Source: Wuchereria bancrofti
Taxonomy: Eukaryota; Nematoda; Chromadorea; Rhabditida; Onchocercidae
Assembly: GCA_005281725.1 (NCBI GenBank)
Contig: SSBO01000009.1
Location: 6,634,303 to 6,698,302, forward strand
Reading direction: 5' to 3'
DNA: 64,000 nt
Positions 53,005 to 64,000 of this stretch are shown here, piece by piece. The translations under genes and the position numbers were made by a program. Positions within the stretch are counted from its first letter, which is position 1. Every line of letters starts with the position of its first letter. Under the pieces are notes generated by a model that made no database searches, had not been told where the DNA came from, and saw nothing but the letters and a program-made list of their open reading frames with translations.

Positions 53005-53101
53005 CACATTTGTAGCACGTTTAATCTCAGATCAGGAGGTTACATTGAAGTCAATCAGTGAATTTCACGTTGAGGTTGAGCAGTATACCGCTTTCAAATA
53101 A
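53005..53101 (+). CDS. Candidate terminal exon
   Basis: A GGCTTCTGCAG acceptor opens a phase-2 frame of about 32 codons (TFVARLISDQEVTLK, then SISEFHVEVEQYTAFK) to a TAA at 53099. The stop overlaps an AAATAAATG. Composition is clearly better than the flanks. No upstream exon in matching phase was found, so this may be the relic or end of an unlinked gene. Confidence 0.3.
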
Positions 53102-53554
53102 ATGAATTTATCAAGAAAGTGATATCTATTTCGAAATATTCGAGACAAAGAGACGTAAAAAGAATACCGAAACGTGTTAACACTGTGGTGAATAGTTTTG
53201 TTATCTCGCCAACGATTATAAACACTGAGGTTATCAGATCAACAGTTGGTACCCAAAACCCTTTTCTACGTGAATACCAAAGCTTTTAGATAAAGCACTG
53301 CTATGTTTACATGATAACATTCCTGCAATACGTCCATACCTTTAACCTGAGAGGTGAGTCCTAATATTCAAAATGAACTAAAATCGTGGATGCTCAAGCT
53401 TTTCAACAACACAGCATTGCTCAAATTCGTACTTCTCGACATTATTTTTGTAGTGTTCTCACGTACATATCAAACTTATGAATTGCTTCCGCAATATCCT
53501 GATGTTTTAACTGTGCACTAAGTAACTAAAAATACTGTTAAAACAAGTTAGAAA

Positions 53555-54120
53555 AAAAGATTTATTTCCAATAGTAATAAGTAAGATTAATGTAAAATAT
53601 GCAATTAGTAAAAATAGAAAAAAAAATGCATTAACAGTCAGTACAAAATGTTCTGTATTGTTGTTGAAGTGAGAACAAAAACATGCATAAATAATCAAAA
53701 ACGCATGCAAAAACAAAGTTAACAAAAAATTAAAAAGTATCAGTGATCCAAATATTGCCCTAGCAATAATAAATGAGATTAACAAAAAAGCATGTAGTTA
53801 GTGAGCATGTAATTAGTAATTAAAAAAAAGGAATATATTAACAAAAAGTGCAAATTATTGCCCTTAAGATGAACAAAGTTAACAAAAAAAAAATATTTAG
53901 AAGCGCAAATGAGCGAAGTATTACCTAATGGTAACAAGTAAGATTTAAAAAAAACATGCAACTAGTGGAACTTCAAAAAAAGGTATAAATCAACAGTAAA
54001 TACAAAAAATTTTCTGCATTGTTGCTGGAATAAGAAAAAAACATGCGACAATTATAAATAACCGAAAATAAATGAGAAAAACAGAGTTAAAATATAAAAA
54101 GCACGTGAACAAAGTTACCA
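53555..54120. repeat. Diverged tandem array, period about 355 bases
   Basis: The segment starting near 53568 (GTAATAAGTAAGATT, then CTGTATTGTTGTTG, then ACATGCATAAATAA) reappears in the same order near 53927-54050 (GTAACAAGTAAGATT, CTGCATTGTTGCTG, ACATGCGACAATTAT). CAAAGTTAACAAAAA-type words recur at about 53714, 53874 and 54110, suggesting sub-repeats. Copies are well diverged. It lies between the two copies of the duplicated block. Confidence 0.5.
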
Positions 54121-55174
54121 AAAATAAGGAACATAAAAACGAAGTTAGAGAAAAATAAATTCAAAATTCAGAACCTGAAAAAATTTTAATTCTGAAAATT
54201 CCCGAAGAAATCTAAAAATTCGAATAAGAAACTGGAATATAAAAATAATGCAAAAGCAAAACCCTTAAATTTGAAGATTCATATAAATCCAAATTTTAAA
54301 TTAACTCAAAAAAGTCAAAAAATTGAAAATTATATATTTACAAAAATTCCAAAAAGCTCATTAATTCTGGAACATATCCCAAAAAAGAAATCAAGAGCCA
54401 AACTCGAACATCTGTTGCTGGACCTGAAAAGTTTTAAGGAAAATTCAAGAAACAGAAAATTTTTTTCCAAAGTTTTAGAAGTTGTACATTTTTTCACATA
54501 TCAATTTATAAATCATGTAGAAAATAGATTCAGTTAAGGTAACCATAGTGGTAGTTCAAAAAAGAAATTGAAAAATAAGGTATTATTAAATTGTTCAATT
54601 ATATTATCATTTCTCAAATTGGTAATTCGTCAGATATAAACAGGAAGCACGTTCAAATGCAAAGAAAAATTCCCAAAACTCACTTACTCACATGCAATTA
54701 AAAAGAAGTTTAAATAAAAACCATAGTTTCGTTATCTAACTGTTTAATACTCCAAATTATCGAAAAAAATTAAATATTAATAAACATAGTCTGAGTTAAA
54801 GAACCTATTACAAGTCAAATATATAAAATTAAATATGCTAAAGTACAAGTCGATGCGTAAGCAAATTTAATGAAAAAATCAGAATTAGATAACACTAAAA
54901 TAGCAATGAAAACTGTTTCGACCAAGAAGGTTTAAAAATAACCTGTAAAGCGATATAAATAAGCAGAAACAATAGTTACCGAAGATTTTAAAAAACAAAA
55001 AAAAAGACTGAATATCATTATTGAAGCTACCAAAGCATTAAAAATATTACATTATTAACATATTGCCTGAATAAAAAATAAATAACTAACATTAATAAAA
55101 GTTACTTGCCCAAGGAAGAAGTGACGAAGTTAAAAAAAACAAAACTGAAGGCTAAAAATTTAAACAATTTAGTT
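54121..55174. other. A-rich non-coding stretch
   Basis: Strongly A-rich on this strand. An open frame at 54271-54537 is lysine-rich by composition and has no splice or homology support. Nothing else was seen. Confidence 0.4.
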
Positions 55175-55560
55175 TTTGGTTCCAAATAACTTATGATCGA
55201 ATTTTGTGATAGCAAAGAAAATTCTCCCGAAAATTTTTATTTTCTGTTAAAACTCCCAAATTGCTCTGCTTCTTTTTCCCAACTTTGAGTTGAACTGTTT
55301 TTAATGTTGCTTCAAAAATAAAAATTTTATCTTTTTATGCTTTTTTTGACTTTTATGTTGTGCCTTTTTTATTTGCTTCTTTCTCAATTTTTTGGTTTTT
55401 TTAATTTTTTCTCTTTTTTGATTTTCATTTTTTTTTTTTTTTTTTGGATTTTTGTTTCCTTGCTTTATTTTTTGAATTTTACTGGTGTTTGGATGTACTT
55501 CACTAGACGAGAGATAGAGAACTGGAGTAGGCAGCATAGGTTAAGTTACGCGGGAATAGC
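55175..55560 (-). repeat. Diverged duplicated block, copy 2
   Basis: Second copy of the block at 51160-51645, about 4 kb away in direct orientation. The minus-strand reading gives a Lys-rich tract with a stop just after KFLFLKQH. The matching point before the Lys-rich tract carries a GTAAAA donor-like site, parallel to GTAAAG in copy 1. Many differences are transitions. Confidence 0.5.
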
Positions 55561-55665
55561 ATTATTAGTTTATAAAAAAAAATTCACTTGGAATGAAGAT
55601 GTAGCGGGTATACCCACTCCTTCCAACAAGACCAAGTCAGCGATACTCCACCTATATTTCGTTAA

Positions 55666-56150
55666 TTACGGTCGCACATGTCCTCGAGGGTATAAAGTTC
55701 CATCGCTGCTGGTTTTTTGTGCGGTAGCGCCGGAGACAGTAACACAGCGAACCCTGGAATATTTATAATTGTAATCGGTAGGCTAATTTCTAGATGAATC
55801 AAATCAACGTTTTTAAAAATTAACTGAAAATTCACTACTTACTATCTTGTTTCGAGGTGCGAATACACCACTCTTTTGGCCTTCCAATTGTTATATTATA
55901 TGGAAATTTTGTAAACGATTTGATGTATTTTGAATTTTCATGATTTCACTCTATGATTTTACCAGTAAGAGATGAAACTAAGGTACATCTCATCGACACA
56001 TAATCATTTCTAACGTCCAAAATGACAAATACCAATGCTGTTATTCACTTCCACTGTGTATGGTTCTTTCTGTCTTCTGCATCTTACGGAGTTGCGCAGA
56101 AGATCTGCTAAATTTGCAGGGCGCAACACTTCCGGTATCGCCTCAGCCAT
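55666..56150 (-). CDS. Candidate two-exon minus-strand ORF
   Basis: On the minus strand an ATGCAG acceptor (56157) lies six bases before an ATG at 56150, a spacing typical of spliced-leader addition. The first exon, 56150-56088, encodes MAEAIPEVLRPANLADLLRNS without its last residue in the open frame and ends at a GTAAGA donor in phase 0. A TTTTCAG acceptor then opens a phase-0 frame from 55816 that includes VDLIHLEISLPITIINIPGF and AAMELYTLEDMCDRN and stops near 55666. The total is about 73 residues with no recognised domain. It may instead be one piece of a longer, degraded minus-strand gene that includes the segment at 56340-56530. Confidence 0.35.
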
Positions 56151-56334
56151 TGATTACTGCATGGGATTCTGATCGTCCTTAATCTTCCGAAGCAGACATA
56201 AAGAATTTAGTCTAATCACTTCATTTAGTGTAATTATTTAAAGGTTAAGTTGGTACTTATTTTAATCATTATTTTGCTATACATTTGCTGCAAAAATTAA
56301 AACTTACAGGATGAGTTCACCAATTATTTCTACC

Positions 56335-56530
56335 AATTATCTAACACTAATTGTCTCCATTACTCCCATCGGTATTTCAGATCCTTGTTCATCATCATCT
56401 GACAGAGAGGCGCAATCTTTTTTAACTCCTGAGGGATCACTTTTTTTTTTAGGAGTCCACCTTCCTGTCCCTCTAATCTCTTTTCTGCCTCCTCTAAGCG
56501 GTTTAGGAGCGAGTTTTCAAAATGAAAAAG
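56335..56530 (-). pseudogene. Coding remnant interrupted at an A10 run (minus strand)
   Basis: On the minus strand an ACTTAG acceptor (about 56530) leads into a charged, helical frame (ENSLLNRLEEAEKRLEGQEG) up to a run of ten A. Past that run, the neighbouring frame is the convincing one (SDPSGVKKDCASLSDDDEQG, then SEIPMGVMETISV) and ends at a TAA. A single-base difference in the homopolymer would separate the two halves. This could be a true frameshift in a relic or a sequencing or assembly error. A GTAAGT donor follows the stop. The family is not recognised. Confidence 0.4.
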
Positions 56531-56639
56531 CTAAGTCTTACAGTCTTATTTTAAATTTGGAACACTTTTATAACGCTTACTCATATATTCCTGTAATAGA
56601 CGGGCATACGGGCTCCCTTTCTAAATAATTTTGAAGTCG

Positions 56640-58580
56640 GGATTATCTGAATGTTCTGGATTTTATTTATCAATGCGTTCATCCTATAAACTATCAAATT
56701 TGCCAAATATTTATCAAGGTAAAAAAATCACACGATTAAATTTCACTTTATTATTAGTAGTAATATACAGTGCAAAGTTTTACATTCTTATTATCTAATG
56801 TTGACCATAGTACTACTTACTGTGTCGAGCACCAAACACCCTACATTTTTTCCAATATAATCCCATTCGTGTTGTAAACTTAAAATGCTATGACCGAAAA
56901 TTTTCAACAAATCAATTCAGAAAATGGTGAAATTAGCATTAATTGTAGCAAAGGATATGTGTATTATTTCCTTATCAAATAATTTAGAAAAATTATTTGT
57001 GTTCAATATGTTATGCGAATATATTACTTAATGTACATAAGAATTTATCATCCTAGTGATCATTATAGAGAATATTATTTGTTCTAATTTGATTTCTTTG
57101 TTATTTACTTTATGGATTCTACTTTTCTTCAAAAGGTGGAACACTTGTTCTTCGATCTTTTTTCTTCATTTTGCAGGATTTTCTAAATTAAGTGAGTGTT
57201 ATTGTGGAAGCTATCTCCAGTATCATAGTGAAATTATATTATTTACCTACTGCATTGTGATGATAGTAGTGTCAGCGATATCAGGCAACTTTTAAATTTC
57301 AACTTTAGCAGCAACGCATGTGCAAATTTCTTATGCATCCTTTTTTTTATGCACCCGTTTATTAAGATGTATTGAGATTCATGCAATTTTTCGTTGTTCA
57401 CTTTGATCACGTGACTGAATGGCTTTTAACAACAGCTTGATTTTTATTTTGTATATTTTTTTCCATTGGTAGCATAGAATCTTTTTCGTAGTGAATGAAT
57501 TCGTAAAGATATTTTGCTTTTGAGAGACAGTTTAATCTATCAGATCGTACAATGTCTAAAGACAATGCTTTTTTTTAAGCAATTAATTCAGCGTTTTTTT
57601 CTGGAACTTTTTTTTCACCGTTATCTAAATATAAATGAATTTTTTCAATTAAAAATTGTTCATGAAATTCACAGGAAAAAGTTACAAAAAAAGATGCTGA
57701 ACTTATTGTTTGAGGAAAATATAATTTTGCTTTAACTATTATTCCGCATATCGGATCCTTTTCCCGCAGAATTTTTTTGGATCGCTTTGTTTTGCAATTC
57801 AGCTAAAATTGTTATTATGCGAAAGTAAGGAGAAAGTAAAAAAATATATGAAATACATATGTACATAGGTGCACACACATACATACATACTTGGTTTAGA
57901 TGCATTAGTACTAGACATAACGCTTTCAGTGGTTATTCCAAATTTGAAGCATAATCTTTAATCCCTCAGTAAATTATGAACATTAGTTATTCATAGAATT
58001 TTGTCATGTTGAAATTGATTGTTTTGTGAGTAGAAATTTGCTGATGTATAAAAGGTTGAAAGGTTAACAGTTTGAAACACTTTTAATGTTGTGATATTTT
58101 TGAAATGCATTATTTATTTTCGTTTTTAATTTGTTTATCACCGTTTTAACCATCCGTTACTGTATTACTTTCTGTTTCTTTGTTTACATTTTTAAAATTC
58201 TTATTTGTTATTCAATTTTAGAAATTTTTATTTCCAAAATATTCTGATTGAGTTTTCAACTCCCTAAACATGAGAATAGCTTTGCTTTGTATATAATCTC
58301 AGCTCGGTGTCATACTGTTTGCTGTTGATAATAGCAGTAATCATCACTGTCAATCTATGCTATATAATGTTAAAAGTTTCGAAAAGTTCTTGAGGATTCA
58401 TCGAACGAGATAATACAAGAATATGCGCGTCACTATAAAGAAGAAAACAGTGATAATTAGTAGGAAATCGGATTTTTTTTTTGATTCAGATAACTGCTTT
58501 AACGTTAAAGAGGCTACTTTCTTCTAGCAATCGCTAATGCCTACTACGAACTTCATATGACATCTGCCTATCTATATAGA
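56640..58580. other. A+T-rich non-coding stretch
   Basis: No supported exon. Open frames near 57056 and 57514 are hydrophobic or Lys/Phe-rich by base composition only. Confidence 0.4.
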
Positions 58581-58616
58581 GGTGATTAATTTCCAAACTA
58601 AATATTCTATTCTTAG

Positions 58617-58935
58617 CAGAGCACCATCAAACAGGAGATATGGTATAGTGAAGCGTTTATCTAAATCAAAAAAAAAAAATGAAACTGAACTGTTAGATAA
58701 CATAGTTAACGGAGCCATACCGGATATTACTAGGTATTTTTTAAGTAAAACAGTGATTGCGAAGATTGTTAACCTATCCCAGGATATTGCAAGCAATGTA
58801 AGAAATGAAAGTTTAGTTGATTTTAACTTTCAAATTCCAGTAACAGATCTCTATAAAGTGTTGCATGTTGTCGATGAAGAGAAATGGAATGAGTGGGATG
58901 GTCATGAGTTACTACTGAAGCAAGTTGGATTTTAG
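58617..58935 (+). CDS. Unrecognised coding exon, about 106 residues
   Basis: After a TATTCTTAG acceptor an open frame of about 105 codons runs to TAG at 58933-58935. It begins RAPSNRRYGIVKRLSK, crosses a 12-A run encoding Lys, and continues with ELLDNIVNGAIPDITRYFLS, IAKIVNLSQDIASNV, DFNFQIPVTDLYKVL and EKWNEWDGHELLLKQVGF. The mix of charged and hydrophobic residues and the Trp/Gly content are unlike the A+T noise around it. It is probably a terminal exon or an intronless relic. No upstream exon was located and the first base is uncertain. I do not recognise the family. Confidence 0.45.
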
Positions 58936-61900
58936 TTTTAAAATTTATGCCGGTTCGCAAAATGACCAAAAAACAGAAAAAAATCAACGCGTCTAATACA
59001 TGGAGAAAAAGCGGAAAAAGGATTGCTTGACTCTTATAAGTGGATAATTAAAAGAATATGAGTTGGTTTGATATGTGGAAGATCCAGTATACAGTTTTTT
59101 TTTTTTTTTTTTTTGGAAGTTTGGGAATTTGGAAGGAAATTTGGTGAAAGTGCTACTACTTCCATCACTGTTTTAAGTTTCACTCACTGTTATCATAACT
59201 TAGTCCCTAAAAGCGAAAATATATCGCTGTGCATCACACTGCCGTTGAGATTTTCAGAAGAAATAGACTAATTATCTGATCAATTTCATTATTATTACCA
59301 CTGTTGTTATCGATATAAAACTATAATATCCATTAAAATAATTATGATTATTAATTGTTACCACTCATACCCGGAAAACAATCAATAAATCAAACAGTAA
59401 TACTATCTAAAGAGACACTACAAATCGCCAGTTAATGTTTCAAGGAAATGAGAAAGCTCAACTGCATCGAATGAGCGAAGAAGGAAATAGCCGTTATGTG
59501 CAGCGCAGTTTGCAAGGGTAGCATAGATGGTTGAATACTGCAATTGCATGTCTCTTCATTCTACGGCTTTTAGGAAATATCTAAGCTTCAAACTCGATAC
59601 TCTCCCCCTTCTTTTTATACTTCCTCTCCTTCATCTATTTCCTATCTTCCTGTCCTCATCAAAATTATTAGATAAAAATTGAATGGGATGACGTACAGTG
59701 ATCACCTTGTCCTAACACACACTACTCCGCGGTTACGTCAACCTGTTAACGGGGCTTAGTTTCATCAAATTTACCCCGAACATTGAGCTCGTCCATCATT
59801 CTCAAATTATAAACTGCTCCTGTCGATAATACATATTTCTTCACTCATACACATACACACAGAGACAGACAGACAGACAGACACACACACATATGTATGC
59901 ATTCGTTATTTTATCATCCATAGCTTTTGTGAGTTAAACTAGGCTTCATCTCGTCTTTCTGCTTTATCCTCACACACCATTTCATCCCACTTATTGCGTC
60001 CTTGCAGAATTATTTCTACTTATGTAAATATAAACATATACTTCCCATTCATTTTAATAATGTTATGTTATTATGATGGAAAGCATCAGATTTCGTGCTG
60101 TCTTTGCTAAACAAACAAAATATGATCCCGAAAATCGAATTGGACTATCGCAGAATCATTTAATGGAGAACTTAAAGATGTCATAATGTAGCACTAATTC
60201 CAAGAAGAGAAAACAGATTAGCTATTTAGCTTCTCATTAGCTGTAAGACAAATACAATATTTGTCTTACACTTCCTATTTTTCATAACTTAGAATCTGTT
60301 GTTTTTTGCAAATAAAATTGGCGATAGCACTAAAACACAAATATGTTGCAGCTGCTTCTTTGGCTTGATTCATTAAATGTTTCAATTCCTATCCCTCTCC
60401 TTTTTCTTCTTTTTTCGACTGGAATAAGCCCTTTAGGCTCCAATTTCACCGAATTTCCTTTTCCATTTTCTCCAGTGCTACATCATGAAAGCCTTTTATC
60501 CTCTTTTCTTTTTTGTAAACGAAATAAATTTTTTACAAGTAGCCAGGTTTATTTCGAATTTAATAACAAATATAAATTTCACTAAAAAATATTGAATGAA
60601 AAAAGAAACTGCGGTTGAGGGAGAAGAAAAAGAAATAAATGATTACCGTATCAATAATAATCATTTTGTGGATATTTCCTCTTTTTTGATTTCAATTTCA
60701 GATAATTTCTTTTTTTGATTAAACGTATTGTTGTTCATTTGCTTGGCACAATTAATGGATTAATGGATTGGATCGAAAATGTGTTTTCTTCTATGAAAGC
60801 CTTTTATCTCTTCTCTTCCGTTACATTCATGGATATGACGATTGCATAAGAAATTCAGAAAATTTTCGCCGCTTTTCAACCATCTGTAATTTTCCATACG
60901 TTACTCTTGTGCAGCGTTAAGATTATAGAGCACATATTCATTTCTACATAAGAGAACAATTTTCATTCCAGTCTTTAATTAAACCTTTTAGAAGTCTTTA
61001 TTAATCTTTTCCCTCGTTTTCTCCCCATTTACTTAAGGACTGTTCAAGAAACATGCTTCATTTTCTGATGGTTTTTTGTATTATTCGAAAAAGATTCCTT
61101 ATTATTTGCTGCACGCTATGAACTTAATTGAAATTAGAATTTGCGAACTTCGAAATTATTTCAAACGATTAAATTATGTTTTAAATTTGAAAAATCAGTC
61201 ACAAAGTAATTTTGATAATTCATAAAAAACTTAAGCTGAAAGCATAGACATTTGCATGCAACATTTAAAGTGCGCTATCAAACTTAACTAGATTTTACGT
61301 TAGCTCAAATTATAATCTTTATTTTGTGATCTCTGGCATATTTTGTTTTTCCTAAATGTGTTAATTGCCGACAAATGTTTATGCCAGACATTCGTCTGAA
61401 ACAGGGTTAGGTTGAGAACTTCTTTCTAGATTTTTGTTTTTTTTGTTTTTGTTTGTTTTTGTTCTGTTTTAGCTCATTTTAATCACTAAGAAGCTTTTGA
61501 AAAAAGGCAGAAAGCTGTATGATGACAGCAACATTTATGAAGCAATTAGTACTTTTCAGCTTTTATTTACCGGCATTTACAAACAGAATTGAAACTAACC
61601 TCGAACTTTTCTCGCTTCTGGAAGTTGTAGAAGTTATTTACTGTTTTCTTAAAGATTTTTGTTTTGATTTTTGGGCTTTTTCAATACAAAATAGTGAAAC
61701 GACAAGGAACATAAATTTCTTTTAACTTCTGATTTTATAATAAATCTACCTTCGAACAAAGAATAAGAAGCCAAAATTGGAGAGAAAAGACTGCTGATAT
61801 CTGACGTCTGAATTACTACAAAGCTTAGCTGATACATTTCAAGTTGTTTATTTGGAATGTCATCCAACAACTGTTTGGAAATCAGCTTTCTTGATCTGTT

Positions 61901-62533
61901 TTCTCTTGACTAATTCTTTCAAGCATAGTACTATGCTCAATTTTTGAGTTAACTCTATCTTACTAAAATGACATTTAAATTGAAGTTGATGGAAAATCGG
62001 AAAATATGCGGAAGTGACGTATGCAGGCGGGAGTGCGATAACGGATGACAATTTGGAAATAATTATTTGGCCTCTGGAGCCTGGAGGGAGGATGAGAGAA
62101 GGGAAGTTGAGGTTGTTTTGTCTTCAGCTTCTTTTGCCCCTTCAAACTAACACAAAAATATTATTCAATGTTAACAATTTTTTTTCTCTAACATTGAATA
62201 TTTATTTAAAAGTAATCGAAGTCTTTTACTTTCTTAATTTGCATATAAGTAAGTCTTTGTCTTCTCTGAAGTAAGAACCATTTTGATTTTTCAATATCAC
62301 TTTTATACAAATTCGTTCCAATTCTCGTGAAAAGTTGTGGAAATGGCTTGAATTCATTTTGCATCTTTTACAATTGCACAAGCCATTACCATACTTCTCT
62401 ATTTACGGAAACCTAACTTTTTAGGAGAGTTTTCAGGAAATGGAACTCAAAACAATCATTTTGGATATAATTTGAGATTTTTCTGATGGCCTATTTGCGG
62501 ACAGCAAAATTTTCCTTGGATTTGTGTTTGTAG
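58936..62533. other. Mostly non-coding; one exon-like patch near 62.03 kb
   Basis: Largely A+T-rich with simple repeats and a T run at about 59095-59114. A G+C-richer open segment at about 62026-62110, after a TATGCAG acceptor, reads GGSAITDDNLEIIIWPLEPG then GRMREGKLR up to a GTTGTT. It could be an upstream exon of the right-edge gene, but its phases were not matched. Confidence 0.4.
59848..59893. repeat. (GACA)n/(CA)n compound microsatellite
   Basis: CACAGAGACAGACAGACAG followed by a CA run. Confidence 0.9.
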
Positions 62534-63963
62534 TACTGCCATATGGACAGTGGTCAACCTGCAGATGCATGGTGTAGCAGTACTGCTCGAGCATTGGACA
62601 TTTTCAATCGACGTGGTTCGCTTCTTGCTGTCGCACTCGGTGGTTAATATTTTGCACAGATTTATTTCGATTATCAAAAAATACAAGTAATATTGCTGGT
62701 TTAACGTAATAAAAGGCAAAACACAGTAATCCTATTGCCTTAAATAATCAGTGACTTAAGGACCTTCTCTTGAGCGAATAATTTTGATTCCCCCTTAGTT
62801 CAGTACGACCACACCTCGTTTAGTGATAGGAAAGATTAAGCTTCGTCATGGTGAAGTGGAAATTACAGAACAGTTTTGCTATCTTATCCAGAATCATTTA
62901 CTGAAGAAGCAGTAGCCAGCCTTGGAATTGCTTAAAATATCTGCAAAACTTTACATTTAAATTTACCACTTTTCCAGGGGTTAACAGCGAAGCAGTTGCA
63001 TCATTACCTGCTTACAATTCACCGAAAGCTACCGCACCTGCTCCTTATTCTTCCAGTTATCAGTACAATGATCACAATAGCAGTACAACGATGACATCCT
63101 GTAGGCTCTTCCAGGCTGTTCCAGTATTTGATTCTTTTTTATCATTGTCGAAATGCAATCGTTTAACCATACAGCGAAGCTTAACCCGGATTTCTATGTA
63201 CGGTGGTCTATACGACAATCATCAGAATATCACAGGCGCTCACATTCTGAGCTTCGATTTTTAGTTCTTGGAATCAGTTTTATGGACTTGATAATCCAAC
63301 CACACTTGGCTAGAATAAAATTCGTCCCAATCCTTTTTCGTTTCAATGATCCTGAAATATATTCTCAGTCCGATCTGTTTATGGTTTACAACAAAAACAC
63401 TTGGAGTTTTTATAGGTCCTACGCATGGTTTTGCAACCACGTCATCAGTAGCGTCTTCTGGATCCGTTCAAAATAATGTCACGGCATCATCATATGATAC
63501 CCGTGTTGCTATCGATTCCGATTACAGTTCACAAATTGCTTCCGAACGTATTAAGTATTTTTCTATAATCATTGATGACTCTCATTATGTCCTGAATCTT
63601 CAGACAACTTGTACATTGATATTTATGGATACATTTTTAGAAATCCTTTATTTAAATATAAATACAAAGAAGTGGCAATTAAATTTTTTAAATTATCTAT
63701 AGGTTCAATAATTTCGATTATCAATCTTGAGTGAGTTATCACTTTTATAAAAACATCACGAATTATAGCGAATGGCGACCATGCTATCCACGTCTTTGCG
63801 CTCATCATGATTGCGTAAGCCTAGCATCAGCCTGGGGACTTGGTCCACCAACAACATCTCTTGAGCCTCGTCCAACTGGAGCATCACAGGCTCAGAGTCC
63901 GTGTGAAGATGACATGGGTGATGGTAAATCTAATGATCTGTTGGCAAATTGTCCAGCTTTCAG
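62534..63963 (+). CDS. Ser/Thr/Pro-rich protein gene, partial, running off the right edge
   Basis: Proposed exons are 62534-62642, 62978-63123, 63175-63202, 63416-63554 and 63769-63963, with matching phases (1, 0, 1, 2, 2), and the last donor GTATTT leads out of the window. The product starts in this model at YCHMDSGQPADAWCSSTARA and includes LDIFNRRGSLLAVALGG. It continues through Ser/Thr/Pro-rich spacers (YNSPKATAPAPYSSSY, GFATTSSVASSGSVQNN) and a Trp/Cys-rich stretch (EWRPCYPRLCAHHDCVSLAS). It ends with GPPTTSLEPRPTGASQAQSP and an acidic segment to LLANCPAFR. The pattern suits a large cytoplasmic scaffold or regulatory protein, but I do not recognise the family. The first exon's 5' edge (62534 or 62565) and the tiny 63175 exon are the weakest parts. 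A frame at 62799-62912 (RLVIGKIKLRHGEVEITEQF) may be an alternative exon. Confidence 0.6.
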
Positions 63964-64000
63964 GTATTTCATCTTTCCTGTAACCTGAGGAGAGTGAAAT

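Noticed and set aside
53507..53961. Two hydrophobic minus-strand open frames
   Set aside because: They lie inside the A-rich tandem array. The hydrophobicity reflects base composition.
55337..55768. 143-codon plus-strand open frame
   Set aside because: The first half is the T-rich repeat. The second half overlaps the better-supported minus-strand exons.
1..64000. CRISPR array, prophage, bacterial operon or integrated bacterial segment
   Set aside because: No regularly spaced direct repeats, no dense intronless genes and no recognisable bacterial proteins were seen. The splice structure is nematode throughout.

Overview
This window reads as nuclear DNA from a nematode, most likely a filarial or other clade III species. 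It is strongly A+T-rich. The coding exons are short, mostly bounded by TTTCAG/TTTTAG acceptors and GTAAGT-type donors, and separated by introns of about 50 bases to several kb. The largest recognisable gene encodes a secreted protein of a cysteine-rich domain type typical of nematodes. I see no bacterial operon, CRISPR array or rRNA. The species call is inference.

Layout: (1) 27-184, minus strand: one Gln/Ser/Thr-rich exon of a gene that leaves the window on the left. (2) About 590-1080, minus strand: a G+C-richer tRNA-derived SINE-like element. (3) 4197-14020, plus strand: an 18-exon gene for a secreted protein with three tandem 12-cysteine domains (CPG4/DUF19-like). It was assembled from matching splice phases and from the very regular spacing of the three copies. 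One of its introns holds a hairpin whose 3' arm begins with the bantam/miR-58 seed. (4) 14-41 kb: mostly non-coding A+T-rich sequence with microsatellites and a scatter of exon-like islands. These include a possible secreted/dibasic-precursor gene from about 16.96 kb and a possible small gene at 33.2-36.2 kb. (5) 41396-46450, plus strand: a confident F-box protein gene of about 12 exons. (6) 47281-48203: a small four-exon candidate gene followed by AATAAA. (7) 48.2-58 kb: repeat-rich. It holds two diverged copies of a block with strong A/T strand asymmetry (51.2 and 55.2 kb), a diverged tandem array near 53.6-54.1 kb, an isolated terminal-exon candidate, and degraded minus-strand coding remnants at 55.67-56.53 kb. 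(8) 58.6-58.9 kb: an unrecognised 100-residue coding exon. (9) 62534 to the right edge, plus strand: the start or middle of a Ser/Thr/Pro-rich protein gene that continues beyond the window.

The genes show no operon-like arrangement or shared pathway. Extracellular matrix or egg-coat function (three-domain protein) and ubiquitin-ligase adaptor function (F-box protein) are the only roles that can be inferred. All gene models were made by eye from splice signals and reading frames, so individual exon edges can be wrong even where the gene itself is secure.
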